NCBI GenBank assembly: GCA_023667385.1
Contig: JAMPAE010000015.1
Span: 1 to 16,485 of the forward strand
From: Ruminococcus sp.
Lineage (GTDB): Bacteria > Bacillota > Clostridia > Oscillospirales > Acutalibacteraceae
DNA length: 16,485 bases
Direction: 5' to 3'
Shown piece after piece: positions 1 through 7,439 of the stretch. Position numbers and translations under genes: made by a program. Under the pieces are notes generated by a model. It did no database searches. It was not told where the DNA came from and saw nothing but the letters and a program-made list of their open reading frames with translations. Each line of letters opens with the position of its first letter. Position 1 is the first letter of the stretch.

Positions 1-774
1 GCTGAGGACATGGGATTTGACGGCTGTGTACCTGTTTCAGGTCAGACCTATTCAGGAAAGGTTGATGCATATTTTCTTTCAGTGCTTTCAGGCTTCGCTC
101 AAAGTGCATATAAATTTGCAAATGATATGCGTATTTTGCAGTCATTTGAAGAAATGGAAGAACCATTTGAGAAAAATCAGATTGGCTCATCTGCAATGCC
201 GTATAAACGCAACCCGATGAGAAGCGAGCGTATCTGCGCCCTTGCAAGATATGTCATCATCAACTCAATCAACCCTGCAATCACAGCAGGTACACAGTGG
301 TTTGAAAGAACCCTTGATGACAGTGCAAACAAGCGTATCTCAACCGCAGAGGCTTTTCTCGCTGTTGATTCAATTCTCAACATATACATTAATGTGACAA
401 ACGGTCTTGTTGTTTATGATAAGGTTGTTAACCGTCGTGTGATGGAAAAGCTCCCGTTCATGGCAACCGAAAACATCATGATGGAATCTGTCAGACGCGG
501 CGGAAACCGTCAGGAGCTTCACGAAGCACTTCGTGTTCATTCTCATGCTGCTGCCGCAAAGGTTAAGCTTGAGGGCGGAGTGAACGATTTGATTGACCGC
601 ATTGCCGAAGATGATGCATTCCCGCTTTCAAAGCAGGAAATCGAAAGTCAGCTTGATCCTCTCAAATATACCGGAAGAAGTGCATCACAGGTTGATGAAT
701 TTCTTGCTGACGTTGCTGCTCCGATTCTTGAACGCTACAGCGACGTTGAAATCAAATCAGAACTCAAAGTTTAA
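1..774 (+). CDS. purB: Adenylosuccinate lyase, 3' part (5' end outside window)
   Basis: The frame is already open at base 1 and ends at TAA 774, so this is the C-terminal 257 codons of a protein of roughly 450-480 residues. The fumarase/aspartase superfamily signature is visible as GSSAMPYKRNPMRSE near residues 62-76 of the fragment; its serine belongs to the catalytic loop. PurB cleaves SAICAR to AICAR plus fumarate, and adenylosuccinate to AMP plus fumarate, in the cytosol. The next full gene encodes the enzyme that uses AICAR, so the order follows the pathway. The first in-frame ATG in the window (base 10) is internal and is not the start. The family call is firm; nothing can be said about the missing N-terminus. 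Confidence 0.96.
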   Translation, partial: AEDMGFDGCVPVSGQTYSGKVDAYFLSVLSGFAQSAYKFANDMRILQSFEEMEEPFEKNQIGSSAMPYKRNPMRSERICALARYVIINSINPAITAGTQWFERTLDDSANKRISTAEAFLAVDSILNIYINVTNGLVVYDKVVNRRVMEKLPFMATENIMMESVRRGGNRQELHEALRVHSHAAAAKVKLEGGVNDLIDRIAEDDAFPLSKQEIESQLDPLKYTGRSASQVDEFLADVAAPILERYSDVEIKSELKV

Positions 775-795
775 TTTAATTGAAAGGTTTTTCTC

Positions 796-849
796 ATGGG
801 TATTGCGCTGAAAGTTTTCAGCAAACCAAAGCGCATACCGCAGAAATAA
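796..849 (+). CDS. Possible 17-residue leader ORF before the AICAR formyltransferase gene
   Basis: ATG 796 follows a GAAAGG motif (782-787) at 8-base spacing and reads MGIALKVFSKPKRIPQK to TAA 847-849. The downstream enzyme start at 862 has no convincing ribosome binding site of its own. Ribosomes ending 12 bases upstream could therefore reinitiate there, giving translational coupling. The peptide is basic and resembles no family I know. A hairpin (799-839) lies inside it. It could be chance, because an 87-base gap easily holds a short ORF; the ribosome site and the missing downstream site are the only support. Confidence 0.3.
   Translation: MGIALKVFSKPKRIPQK
799..839 (+). promoter_or_regulatory. 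Intergenic hairpin between purB and the AICAR formyltransferase gene
   Basis: GGTATTGCGCT (799-809) pairs with AGCGCATACC (830-839) around one bulged T. A short CTGAAA/TTTCAG stem (808-813/816-821) can form in the loop region. No U-tract follows, so it is not a normal terminator. It may be an mRNA processing or stability element, or may control access to the downstream start. Confidence 0.4.
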
Positions 850-861
850 TTGGTTTTAGTT

Positions 862-2046
862 ATGAAAGAATTTGAATTGAAATACGGCTGCAACCCGAAT
901 CAGAAGCCGTCAAAAATTTTCATGGAGGATGCAAGCGACCTCCCGATTGAAATCCTCGCAGGCCGTCCCGGCTATATTAATTTCCTTGATGCTTTCAACT
1001 CATGGCAGCTTGTTCGTGAAATCAAAGAAGCACTTGGAATGCCGGCTGCAACCTCATTCAAGCACGTCAGCCCAACCTCAGCAGCAGTTGGTTTGCCGCT
1101 GAGCGACAAGCTTAAAAAGGCTTGCTTTGTTGATGATGTTGAAGGCCTTGATGAATCACCGCTTGCCTGCGCTTTTGCAAGGGCAAGAGGAACAGACAGA
1201 ATGTGCTCATTCGGCGATTGGATTGCACTTTCGGATGTTTGCGACGAAACAACCGCAATGCTCATCAAGCGTGAGGTTTCAGATGGCGTCATTGCTCCCG
1301 GCTATACAGACAAGGCACTTGAAATCCTCAAGCAGAAAAGAAAAGGTAACTATAACGTTGTTAAAATTGATCCGAACTATGTTCCTGCTCCAATTGAGCG
1401 TAAGCAGGTTTTCGGAATCACTTTTGAACAGGGCAGAAATAACTTTGAAATTAACGAAGCTTTGCTTTCAGACATTGTTACAGAAAACAAAAAGCTTCCC
1501 GACAGCGCAAAAAGAGACCTTATCATTGCTTTGATTACACTCAAATATACGCAGTCAAACTCGGTTTGCTATGCCGTTGACGGTCAGGCAATCGGTGTTG
1601 GCGCAGGCCAGCAGTCAAGAATCCACTGCACACGCCTTGCAGGCACAAAGGCAGATACATGGTTCCTCAGACAGCACGAAAAAGTTTTGTCACTTCCGTT
1701 TTTGCCAACAATGAAGCGTCCCGACAGGGACAACGTAATTGACGGTTACATCAACAAAAACGAAGAAGATGTTTGCGCAGAAGGCAACTGGCAGAAATAT
1801 TTCACCGTTCAGCCCGAACCGTTCACACAAAAGGAGCAGGAGGAGTATCTTGCATCAATCAGCGGTGTTGCTCTTGGTTCAGATGCATTCTTCCCGTTCA
1901 GTGATAACATTGAAAGAGCAAAGAAAAGCGGTGTGTCATATATTGCACAGCCAGGCGGCTCAATCCGTGATGATGCAGTTATCGACTGCTGCAACAAATA
2001 TGACATGGTTATGTCATTCACAAAAATGCGCCTGTTCCATCATTAA
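862..2046 (+). CDS. purH: AICAR formyltransferase, stand-alone (PurH transformylase domain only)
   Basis: This 394-residue protein matches the AICAR transformylase half of PurH. It has the KH pair in SFKHVSPTSAAVG (67-68), QSNSVCYA, QPGGSIRDD, and the terminal MRLFHH. It transfers a formyl group from 10-formyl-THF to AICAR, giving FAICAR. The N-terminal IMP cyclohydrolase domain of bifunctional PurH is absent, so ring closure must be encoded elsewhere. I know this split arrangement from Clostridia. ATG 862 was chosen over TTG 850, which would only add four residues; neither has a strong Shine-Dalgarno site. It lies 87 bases after purB, and fhs, the source of its cofactor, follows. Some annotations simply call it phosphoribosylaminoimidazolecarboxamide formyltransferase; the symbol purH fits only the domain. 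Confidence 0.93.
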   Translation: MKEFELKYGCNPNQKPSKIFMEDASDLPIEILAGRPGYINFLDAFNSWQLVREIKEALGMPAATSFKHVSPTSAAVGLPLSDKLKKACFVDDVEGLDESPLACAFARARGTDRMCSFGDWIALSDVCDETTAMLIKREVSDGVIAPGYTDKALEILKQKRKGNYNVVKIDPNYVPAPIERKQVFGITFEQGRNNFEINEALLSDIVTENKKLPDSAKRDLIIALITLKYTQSNSVCYAVDGQAIGVGAGQQSRIHCTRLAGTKADTWFLRQHEKVLSLPFLPTMKRPDRDNVIDGYINKNEEDVCAEGNWQKYFTVQPEPFTQKEQEEYLASISGVALGSDAFFPFSDNIERAKKSGVSYIAQPGGSIRDDAVIDCCNKYDMVMSFTKMRLFHH

Positions 2047-2065
2047 TTATCAATAAAAACTTATC

Positions 2066-2100
2066 AAGCTGACAAGAGCATATTTATCTTTTGTCAGCTT
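2066..2100 (+). terminator. Hairpin after the AICAR formyltransferase gene
   Basis: AAGCTGACAA (2066-2075) pairs perfectly with TTGTCAGCTT (2091-2100), and GAG/CTT extends the stem to 13 bp. The following TGATTGTTTAT is only moderately T-rich, so termination may be partial, leaving some readthrough into fhs. Confidence 0.6.
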
Positions 2101-2145
2101 TGATTGTTTATAAATACGAAGAAAATATTACAGGAGGCTTATACC

Positions 2146-3819
2146 ATGGCAAATCTCAGCGACATTGAAATTGCTCAAAGCTGCAAAATGAAGCATATCA
2201 AGGATATTGCCAAAACAGCAGGTATTGACGAAAAATACCTTGAACAATACGGAAACCACAAGGCGAAAATTGATCTGTCCATCCTTGACAGCAACGGCAA
2301 AAACGGCAAGCTGATTCTTGTCACCGCAATCACACCCACTGCGGCAGGCGAGGGCAAAACCACAACCACCATCGGCCTTGCAGACGGCATGAGGCGAATT
2401 GGCAAGAATGTTGTTGTTGCTTTGCGTGAACCGTCACTCGGCCCTGTTTTCGGGGTGAAAGGCGGTGCGGCAGGCGGCGGTTACGCTCAGGTTGTTCCGA
2501 TGGAAGACATCAACCTGCATTTCACCGGCGATTTTCATGCAATCGGTGCTGCAAACAATCTGCTTGCGGCGATGCTTGACAATCACATTCAGCGGGGCAA
2601 CGAGCTTGGCATTGACGTGAGAAAAATCACATGGAAGCGCTGCGTTGACATGAATGACCGCCAGCTTCGTTTTGTAACGGACGGACTTGGCGGCAGAATG
2701 AACGGAGTGCCCCGTGAAGATGGCTTTGACATCACCGTTGCTTCTGAAATCATGGCAGTGTTCTGCCTTGCAACCTCAATTGCAGATTTGAAAGAAAGAC
2801 TTTCCAAAATCATCGTCGGTTATACCTTTGATGATAAGCCTGTCACAGCAAAGGATTTAAACGCAGTCGGCGCAATGACGGCACTTTTGAAAGATGCAAT
2901 CAAGCCGAATTTGGTGCAGACGCTCGAAGGTACCCCTGCACTTGTTCACGGCGGTCCGTTTGCAAACATTGCCCATGGCTGCAACTCAGTCATTGCAACA
3001 AAAACTGCAATGAAGCTCGGCGATTATGCAATCACAGAGGCAGGCTTCGGCGCTGACCTCGGTGCAGAAAAATTCCTTGACATCAAATGCCGAACCGCAA
3101 ACCTTGAACCGTCAGCAGTTGTTATGGTTGCAACAGTTCGTGCGCTGAAAATGCACGGCGGACTTGCAAAAACCGAGCTTGCAGATGAAAACCTTGATGC
3201 CCTTGAAAAAGGCATTCCGAATCTGCTTCGTCACGTTTCTAACATCAAGAATGTTTACGGGCTTCCATGTGTTGTTGCAGTCAACCGTTTCCCGACTGAT
3301 ACTGACAGGGAAATTGAGTTCATCATTGAAAAATGTAAACAGCTTGGCGTCAACGTTGTCCTTTCCAATGTTTGGGCAGAGGGCGGAAAAGGCGGCGAGG
3401 AGCTTGCAAAAGAGGTTGTTCGCCTTTGTGAAGAGGAAGAAGCAAACTTCACATTCAGCTATGGCGATGAAATGACAATTGAGGAAAAAATCGAAGCGGT
3501 TGTCAAAAAAGTTTATGGCGGTGACGGAATTTCACTCACTCCTGCGGCAAAAAAGCAGGTTGAACGTCTGACGCAGCTTGGTTTTGGCAATTGCCCCGTT
3601 TGCATTGCAAAAACGCAGTATAGTTTTTCCGACGACCCGAAAAAGCTTGGTGCACCGGAGCATTTCACTGTAACTGTCAGAAACGTTAAAATGAGCGCAG
3701 GTGCAGGCTTTGTTGTTGTTTTAACCGGCGACATCATGACCATGCCGGGGCTTCCGAAGCACCCTGCGGCAGAACGAATTGATGTTGATGACAGCGGAAA
3801 AATCACAGGCTTGTTTTAA
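2146..3819 (+). CDS. fhs: Formate--tetrahydrofolate ligase
   Basis: It makes 10-formyl-THF from formate, THF and ATP in the cytosol. The protein is 557 residues, close to the usual 556. The ATP-binding loop PTAAGEGKTTTT lies at about 64-75, and the family signature GVKGGAAGGGYAQVVPMED at about 103-121, followed by DINLHFTGDF. ATG 2146 (MANLSDIEIA) is preceded by AGGAGG at 2132-2137; a longer reading from TTG 2104 would start ahead of that site and is rejected. Its product is the cofactor used by the gene just upstream, so the pair is a functional one-carbon and purine unit. A terminator hairpin lies between them, so cotranscription is not certain. No key residue appears to be missing. Confidence 0.97.
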   Translation: MANLSDIEIAQSCKMKHIKDIAKTAGIDEKYLEQYGNHKAKIDLSILDSNGKNGKLILVTAITPTAAGEGKTTTTIGLADGMRRIGKNVVVALREPSLGPVFGVKGGAAGGGYAQVVPMEDINLHFTGDFHAIGAANNLLAAMLDNHIQRGNELGIDVRKITWKRCVDMNDRQLRFVTDGLGGRMNGVPREDGFDITVASEIMAVFCLATSIADLKERLSKIIVGYTFDDKPVTAKDLNAVGAMTALLKDAIKPNLVQTLEGTPALVHGGPFANIAHGCNSVIATKTAMKLGDYAITEAGFGADLGAEKFLDIKCRTANLEPSAVVMVATVRALKMHGGLAKTELADENLDALEKGIPNLLRHVSNIKNVYGLPCVVAVNRFPTDTDREIEFIIEKCKQLGVNVVLSNVWAEGGKGGEELAKEVVRLCEEEEANFTFSYGDEMTIEEKIEAVVKKVYGGDGISLTPAAKKQVERLTQLGFGNCPVCIAKTQYSFSDDPKKLGAPEHFTVTVRNVKMSAGAGFVVVLTGDIMTMPGLPKHPAAERIDVDDSGKITGLF

Positions 3820-3840
3820 GTTTTGTTTCACAAAAATATT

Positions 3841-3878
3841 GCGGGCAGAATCTCTGAATCAATCAGGGTTCTGCCCGC
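3841..3878. terminator. Shared terminator between convergent fhs and trmB
   Basis: GCGGGCAGAA (3841-3850) pairs perfectly with TTCTGCCCGC (3869-3878). A T-rich tract follows on the plus strand (ACATTTTATTTG and beyond). On the minus strand the flank is AT-rich (AATATTTTTG). It can serve both converging genes. Confidence 0.85.
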
Positions 3879-3892
3879 ACATTTTATTTGCT

Positions 3893-4564
3893 TTAATTTT
3901 GTTTTTTTGCTTCCAATCTGTAAATCGGCTGACCGAGGTCGGTGAATCGCTTTTCATATTCGGTCATGATGTTGCCCTCAAAGCCGCTGTTGTGCAAATC
4001 AAGTGAGATGTTTTCAAGTGCAAAGCCGCACTTTGAAAATTCTGAAAGCGAAAACTCAAAAAAGTGCATATTATCGGTTTTTTGATGGATTTCTCCGTCC
4101 TGCCTGAGAATACGCTTATATATTTCAAGAAAGCCGCTGTGAGTCAATCTGTGCTTTGCATAGCGTGTTTTCGGAAACGGACAGGAGAAGTTGAGATAAA
4201 TCAACTCAATGCTGTTTTCAGGAATGTAAAGGTCAAGTCGTTCTGCACCGATGATGAAAAACTTGATGTTTTTCAGCCCTGCCTCCTTTGCTTTTTCGCA
4301 CGCCTGAACAATGACATTCTTGTTGATTTCAACGGCGATGAAGTTGATGTTTGGGTTTTGCGAAGCAATTTCCCTTGCAAACTGACCTTTTCCGCATCCA
4401 ATTTCAAGCCGTATCGGGTTGTTATTACCAAAAAGCTGCTCAAAATCAATCAGGTGCTTTTCAGGTTCAATGCCATATTCAAATTTTTCCCTCGGAACAT
4501 CAATCAGATAATCGCTGCAATTTTCAAGCCTCGGTTCAAGGTTTTTCTTTTTTCTCATTCTCAT
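3893..4564 (-). CDS. trmB: tRNA (guanine-N7-)-methyltransferase, variant motif
   Basis: This 223-residue protein forms m7G46 in tRNA using SAM. Visible are the start MRMRKKKNLEPR, the SAM-binding loop EIGCGKGQF (54-62), the acidic end of the next strand AVEIN (77-81), NFSCPFPKTRYAKHRLTH (125-142), KTDN (162-165), and the C-terminal TEYEKRF...GQPIYRLEA. In the TrmB proteins I know, the central motif reads DPWPK-R; here Cys128 replaces the Asp and Phe130 the Trp. ATG 4564 has GAGG ten bases upstream and a promoter at 4634-4661. It is monocistronic by layout, facing fhs and diverging from metY. The family call is firm; the substitution may be a lineage variant rather than loss of activity. Confidence 0.93.
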   Translation of the reverse strand: MRMRKKKNLEPRLENCSDYLIDVPREKFEYGIEPEKHLIDFEQLFGNNNPIRLEIGCGKGQFAREIASQNPNINFIAVEINKNVIVQACEKAKEAGLKNIKFFIIGAERLDLYIPENSIELIYLNFSCPFPKTRYAKHRLTHSGFLEIYKRILRQDGEIHQKTDNMHFFEFSLSEFSKCGFALENISLDLHNSGFEGNIMTEYEKRFTDLGQPIYRLEAKKQN

Positions 4565-4633
4565 ATGCTTTTTACCTCACAAAACCAACGTTTTTTGCGC
4601 CATAAACCTGCGCTGATGAGTGAATACCCGAAT

Positions 4634-4661
4634 ATGATACCATAAAAAAATAAATTTACAA
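4634..4661 (-). promoter_or_regulatory. Predicted sigma-A promoter of trmB
   Basis: On the minus strand TTGTAA (4661-4656), a 16-base spacer and TATCAT (4639-4634) lie 70 bases upstream of the trmB start. Two mismatches to consensus in the -35 and one in the -10 make it moderate. Confidence 0.5.
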
Positions 4662-4715
4662 GCCTTATCGCTGATTTATCTTTCAAACAAAAGTAAAAAA
4701 ATTTTCAAAAAACTC

Positions 4716-4744
4716 TTGACATATTCTGCACACAGTGCTATAAT
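4716..4744 (+). promoter_or_regulatory. Consensus sigma-A promoter of the metY leader
   Basis: TTGACA (4716-4721), exactly 17 bases, then TATAAT (4739-4744): both hexamers are perfect. The predicted start is near 4751, giving a leader of about 170 bases before metY. A promoter this strong in front of a sulfur-assimilation gene implies that control acts downstream, by repression or attenuation. Confidence 0.85.
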
Positions 4745-4752
4745 CCACTTAA

Positions 4753-4769
4753 CCTATTAATTTAATAGG
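4753..4769. promoter_or_regulatory. Perfect palindrome at the metY transcription start (candidate operator)
   Basis: CCTATTAA (4753-4760), one base, TTAATAGG (4762-4769). Placed at the predicted +1 to +18, it is well positioned for a dimeric repressor to block initiation. A CymR-like Rrf2-family sulfur regulator is one possibility, but I cannot match the motif to a known consensus. It would also form the 5' hairpin of the mRNA. Confidence 0.55.
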
Positions 4770-4784
4770 CATTGGAGGTAGACC

Positions 4785-4841
4785 ATGAAACTTAAATTTA
4801 CACATCTTCTCAGAATTAATTTCCGCTTCGGTCGAATGTGA
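4785..4841 (+). CDS. Likely 18-residue leader peptide upstream of metY
   Basis: ATG 4785 follows GGAGG (4774-4778) at 6-base spacing, a better ribosome site than most genes here, and reads MKLKFTHLLRINFRFGRM to TGA 4839-4841. It sits between a consensus promoter and a methionine-pathway gene, with a methionine codon just before the stop. It has no Cys and only two Met codons, so it is not a classic amino-acid-run attenuator. No U-tract terminator is visible between it and metY. It is basic (two Lys, four Arg) and hydrophobic. Its role is inferred: ribosome-mediated control, or a small peptide in its own right. Confidence 0.55.
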   Translation: MKLKFTHLLRINFRFGRM

Positions 4842-4921
4842 TTTCAGCATTGATTTTTTAACCGGAAAATTTTTCTTAAACATTCTATTAAAATATTTGA
4901 CTTGAAAGGATTTTGATTATC

Positions 4922-6211
4922 ATGAGTAAAAATTATAAATTTGAAACACTTCAGCTTCACGTTGGTCAGGAACAGCCCGACCCCGCAACAGATTCAAGGG
5001 CAGTGCCGATTTATCAAACAACATCTTACGTGTTCCGTAACTGCGAGCACGCCGCCGCAAGGTTTGGTCTTGCAGATGCAGGAAACATCTATGGCAGATT
5101 GACAAACTCAACCCAGGACGTTTTTGAAAAGCGCATTGCTGCTCTTGAGGGTGGTGTTGCCGCCCTTGCAGTTGCATCGGGTGCTGCCGCAATTACCTAT
5201 ACAATTCAGGCTCTTGCTCAGGCAGGTGACCACATCGTTGCCCAAAAGACAATTTACGGCGGAACATATAACCTGCTTGCACACACGCTTTCACAGTTCG
5301 GCGTTTCAACAACTTTTGTTGACGCTCACAACCTTGCTGAAATTGAAGGTGCAATTCAGCCGAACACAAAGGCTGTTTATCTTGAAACACTCGGCAATCC
5401 AAACAGTGACATTCCTGACATTGATGCAATTGCCGAAATTGCTCACAAGCACGGCTTGCCGCTTGTTATTGACAACACTTTCGGCACACCTTATCTCATT
5501 CGCCCAATTGAGCACGGAGCAGACATCGTTGTTCATTCTGCAACCAAATTCATCGGCGGTCACGGAACAACGCTCGGCGGTGTCATTGTTGATTCAGGCA
5601 AATTTGATTGGAAGGCAAGCGGAAAATATGCTCCGATTGCAGATGCTAACCCAAGCTATCACGGCGTTTCATTTGTTGATGCCGCAGGCCCTGCCGCTTT
5701 TGTGACATATATCAGAGCAATTCTTTTGCGTGACATTGGTGCAGCAATTTCTCCGTTCAATGCATTCCTGCTGCTTCAGGGCGTTGAAACGCTTTCACTC
5801 AGACTCGACAGACACGCTGAAAACACCAAAAAAGTTGTTGAATATCTTTCAAAGCATCCGCTTGTTGAAAAGGTAAATCATCCGTCTTTGCCGGATCATC
5901 CCGATCATGCACTTTATGAAAAGTATTTCCCCAACGGCGGTGCAAGCATCTTCACCTTTGAAATCAAGGGCGGTGAAGCCGAAGCGCATAAATTCATTGA
6001 TAACCTTGAGATTTTCTCGCTGCTTGCAAACGTTGCAGACGTGAAATCACTTGTTATCCACCCGGCAACCACAACTCACTCACAGTTGACAGCAGAGGAG
6101 CTTGCCGATCAGGGCATCAAGCCGAACACGATTCGTCTTTCAATCGGAACAGAGCACATCGACGACATCCTTGCCGATTTCGACAACGCATTTTCAAAAT
6201 TAGCTGATTAA
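4922..6211 (+). CDS. metY: O-acetylhomoserine aminocarboxypropyltransferase (sulfhydrylase)
   Basis: This 429-residue PLP enzyme of the Cys/Met metabolism family makes homocysteine from O-acetylhomoserine and sulfide. It shows YGRLTNSTQDVFEKRIAALEGG near 57-78, the PLP-contacting VIDNTFGTPYL, and the PLP lysine Lys209 in HSATKFIGGHGTTLGG. The length and the NPSYHG stretch fit MetY rather than the shorter MetB/MetC/CGL enzymes, which are about 380-400 residues. ATG 4922 is chosen with GAAAGGA at 4904-4910; TTG 4913 lies too close to that site. It stands alone downstream of its regulated leader and is closed by a strong terminator shared with the convergent phage genes. O-succinylhomoserine or O-acetylserine as substrate cannot be excluded from sequence. 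Confidence 0.94.
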   Translation: MSKNYKFETLQLHVGQEQPDPATDSRAVPIYQTTSYVFRNCEHAAARFGLADAGNIYGRLTNSTQDVFEKRIAALEGGVAALAVASGAAAITYTIQALAQAGDHIVAQKTIYGGTYNLLAHTLSQFGVSTTFVDAHNLAEIEGAIQPNTKAVYLETLGNPNSDIPDIDAIAEIAHKHGLPLVIDNTFGTPYLIRPIEHGADIVVHSATKFIGGHGTTLGGVIVDSGKFDWKASGKYAPIADANPSYHGVSFVDAAGPAAFVTYIRAILLRDIGAAISPFNAFLLLQGVETLSLRLDRHAENTKKVVEYLSKHPLVEKVNHPSLPDHPDHALYEKYFPNGGASIFTFEIKGGEAEAHKFIDNLEIFSLLANVADVKSLVIHPATTTHSQLTAEELADQGIKPNTIRLSIGTEHIDDILADFDNAFSKLAD

Positions 6212-6220
6212 ACTCAACTC

Positions 6221-6258
6221 AAAAACCGTATCCATGTTAATTCACGGATACGGTTTTT
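6221..6258. terminator. Strong bidirectional terminator between metY and the phage head module
   Basis: AAAAACCGTATCC (6221-6233) pairs perfectly with GGATACGGTTTTT (6246-6258), and T-tracts lie on both strands. It ends metY rightward and the phage module leftward. A weaker TGCGGG/CCCGCA stem with a long loop lies at about 6265-6310. Confidence 0.9.
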
Positions 6259-6330
6259 CTTTTTATATTGCGGGGAATACTTTATATTTATTGAAAGCGT
6301 TTACCCGCATATTAAAATCAATTTTGGTTT

Positions 6331-6741
6331 TTACACTGCCTCATCATAGTTGTAAAGCAGCTTGCATGGAATTTTGAAAGCGTGTAAATCCTTGTCAACC
6401 TTGACTTCGCCGATACTGTAGCCAGTCATGGTTTTTTCAAGTCTGCCTTTTAAATAAGAAAACACGTTTTCGCAGTCCTCATAGGCTTTGATGGTTTTGT
6501 CATTGAATGAAACATAAACGTTGACCAAAATTGCAAGCTCTGTTTTTGTGTGCTGCCTGCCTTGCTCGTCAGTGGAATAACTGATGTTGCTGCTGCCGAT
6601 TTCGAAAACGAAATAGGTTTTCGTAAGCGGATGGGGAATGTCCTCACGGTCAAATGCGGTCAGTGCCTCATAAAGTTCCAAGCCGCTGAAATCATTGTTG
6701 ATGCTTCCAACCAACCCATTGATGATGTCTGTTGCTGTCAT
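6331..6741 (-). CDS. Phage tail-completion/tail-terminator-like protein
   Basis: The 136-residue protein starts at ATG 6741 behind GAGG eight bases upstream; GTG 6750 would overlap that site and is rejected. It opens MTATDIINGLVGSIN and contains alternating strands (TKTELAILVNVYVSFND, then KAYEDCENVFSYLKGRL). This resembles small tail-terminator or tail-completion proteins that follow the connectors in siphophage head clusters. The assignment rests mainly on size, secondary-structure feel and position as the eighth gene of a head operon. It is the last gene: no tail tube or tape measure follows, only a terminator and metY. Its retention suggests a role at the head-tail junction, perhaps accepting a tail made elsewhere. 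Confidence 0.55.
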   Translation of the reverse strand: MTATDIINGLVGSINNDFSGLELYEALTAFDREDIPHPLTKTYFVFEIGSSNISYSTDEQGRQHTKTELAILVNVYVSFNDKTIKAYEDCENVFSYLKGRLEKTMTGYSIGEVKVDKDLHAFKIPCKLLYNYDEAV

Positions 6742-6751
6742 TGAAATCACC

Positions 6752-7090
6752 TCAGTTTCTGAAATGGATGATGGACCAGCGATACATGGGCTTGTTGCCG
6801 AGCATAATAAGCTCGCTGTGGTTCACTGCGTATTCCTGATTGCCGTCGGAAATGAAGCTGCTCCGTCCGTCAGCACCGCTGATGTCAACATTTGGCGGAG
6901 AAAGCAGCAAAAACCTCCTTGTGTTTTCATATCGCAGTTCGGTCACATTCTTGTCAATGTAAAGTTTGTTTTTATATCTGAGCGGCTGAATGAATGCCCT
7001 GAACGCAGTCAGCTTTTCTCCTTCAACAAGGCTCATTGCAATGCCTGATTTGCCCAGAATTTTCAGCGTATTTTGTTCAACAGAGCTCAA
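6752..7090 (-). CDS. Phage head-closure/head-tail adaptor-like protein
   Basis: The 112-residue product starts at TTG 7090, with GGAGG eight bases upstream inside the preceding gene; the reading frames overlap by 14 bases. It is beta-rich (IAMSLVEGEKLTAFRAFIQPLRYKNKLY, then TRRFLLLSPPNVDISG and ELIMLGNKPMYRWSIIHF), consistent with the small beta-barrel stopper that seals the capsid portal below the connector. I do not recognise it by a diagnostic motif; the call comes from position between the connector and the tail-completion gene. It is tightly coupled to both neighbours and shows no sign of decay. Confidence 0.5.
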   Translation of the reverse strand: MSSVEQNTLKILGKSGIAMSLVEGEKLTAFRAFIQPLRYKNKLYIDKNVTELRYENTRRFLLLSPPNVDISGADGRSSFISDGNQEYAVNHSELIMLGNKPMYRWSIIHFRN

Positions 7091-7439
7091 AATAAAAACC
7101 TCCGTCTTTTAGAATTTCAGCCGCATCAACAAGTGCCTGCTGACGCATTTCTTTTTCAATGGCATATTCTTTTTCGATGTCACGCTGAACAGTCATGTCG
7201 CCTGCCTTGTAGCTTTCATAACGCTCGGTTTCACCAAGGCTTTTTTGAAAAAGATAAAACCTTGCGAGGGCGGCAGCAGTTTTTGCAATCAGCGGGTCAT
7301 CTTCATCTGCGTCATCTTTCAAATGCCGTTTAACCCATTCCAACCCTCTTTGGCAGGGGAGCAGCAGCTCGGTTGCTCCCATCTGCCCAAAGTCTGAATT
7401 TTCCTTTAAAACGGCGCAAACTTCAATCGGCTCAATCAT
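7077..7439 (-). CDS. Phage head-tail connector (gp6-like, DNA-packaging family)
   Basis: The 120-residue protein starts at ATG 7439 with a four-base ATGA overlap with the capsid stop. It is largely alpha-helical and acidic, with LLPCQRGLEWVKRHLK, a DDADEDDPLI loop and an Ala-rich TAAALARFYLFQ helix. This resembles gp6/gp15-type ring connectors that bind below the portal. Overlaps on both sides point to translational coupling and assembly in fixed ratio. A specific Pfam family cannot be confirmed by eye. Confidence 0.6.
   Translation of the reverse strand: MIEPIEVCAVLKENSDFGQMGATELLLPCQRGLEWVKRHLKDDADEDDPLIAKTAAALARFYLFQKSLGETERYESYKAGDMTVQRDIEKEYAIEKEMRQQALVDAAEILKDGGFYFELC

Noticed and set aside
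2104..2145. Longer formate-THF ligase start at TTG 2104
   Set aside because: The extension contains the AGGAGG site used by ATG 2146, which gives the normal family length.
4064..4645. 193-codon open frame on the plus strand
   Set aside because: It lies antisense to trmB, whose protein has clear family motifs; it has no ribosome site or recognisable product.
4745..4921. SAM (S-box) riboswitch or T-box in the metY leader
   Set aside because: No S-box core, no T-box sequence and no terminator with U-tract could be found; the leader is too short for a typical S-box plus terminator.
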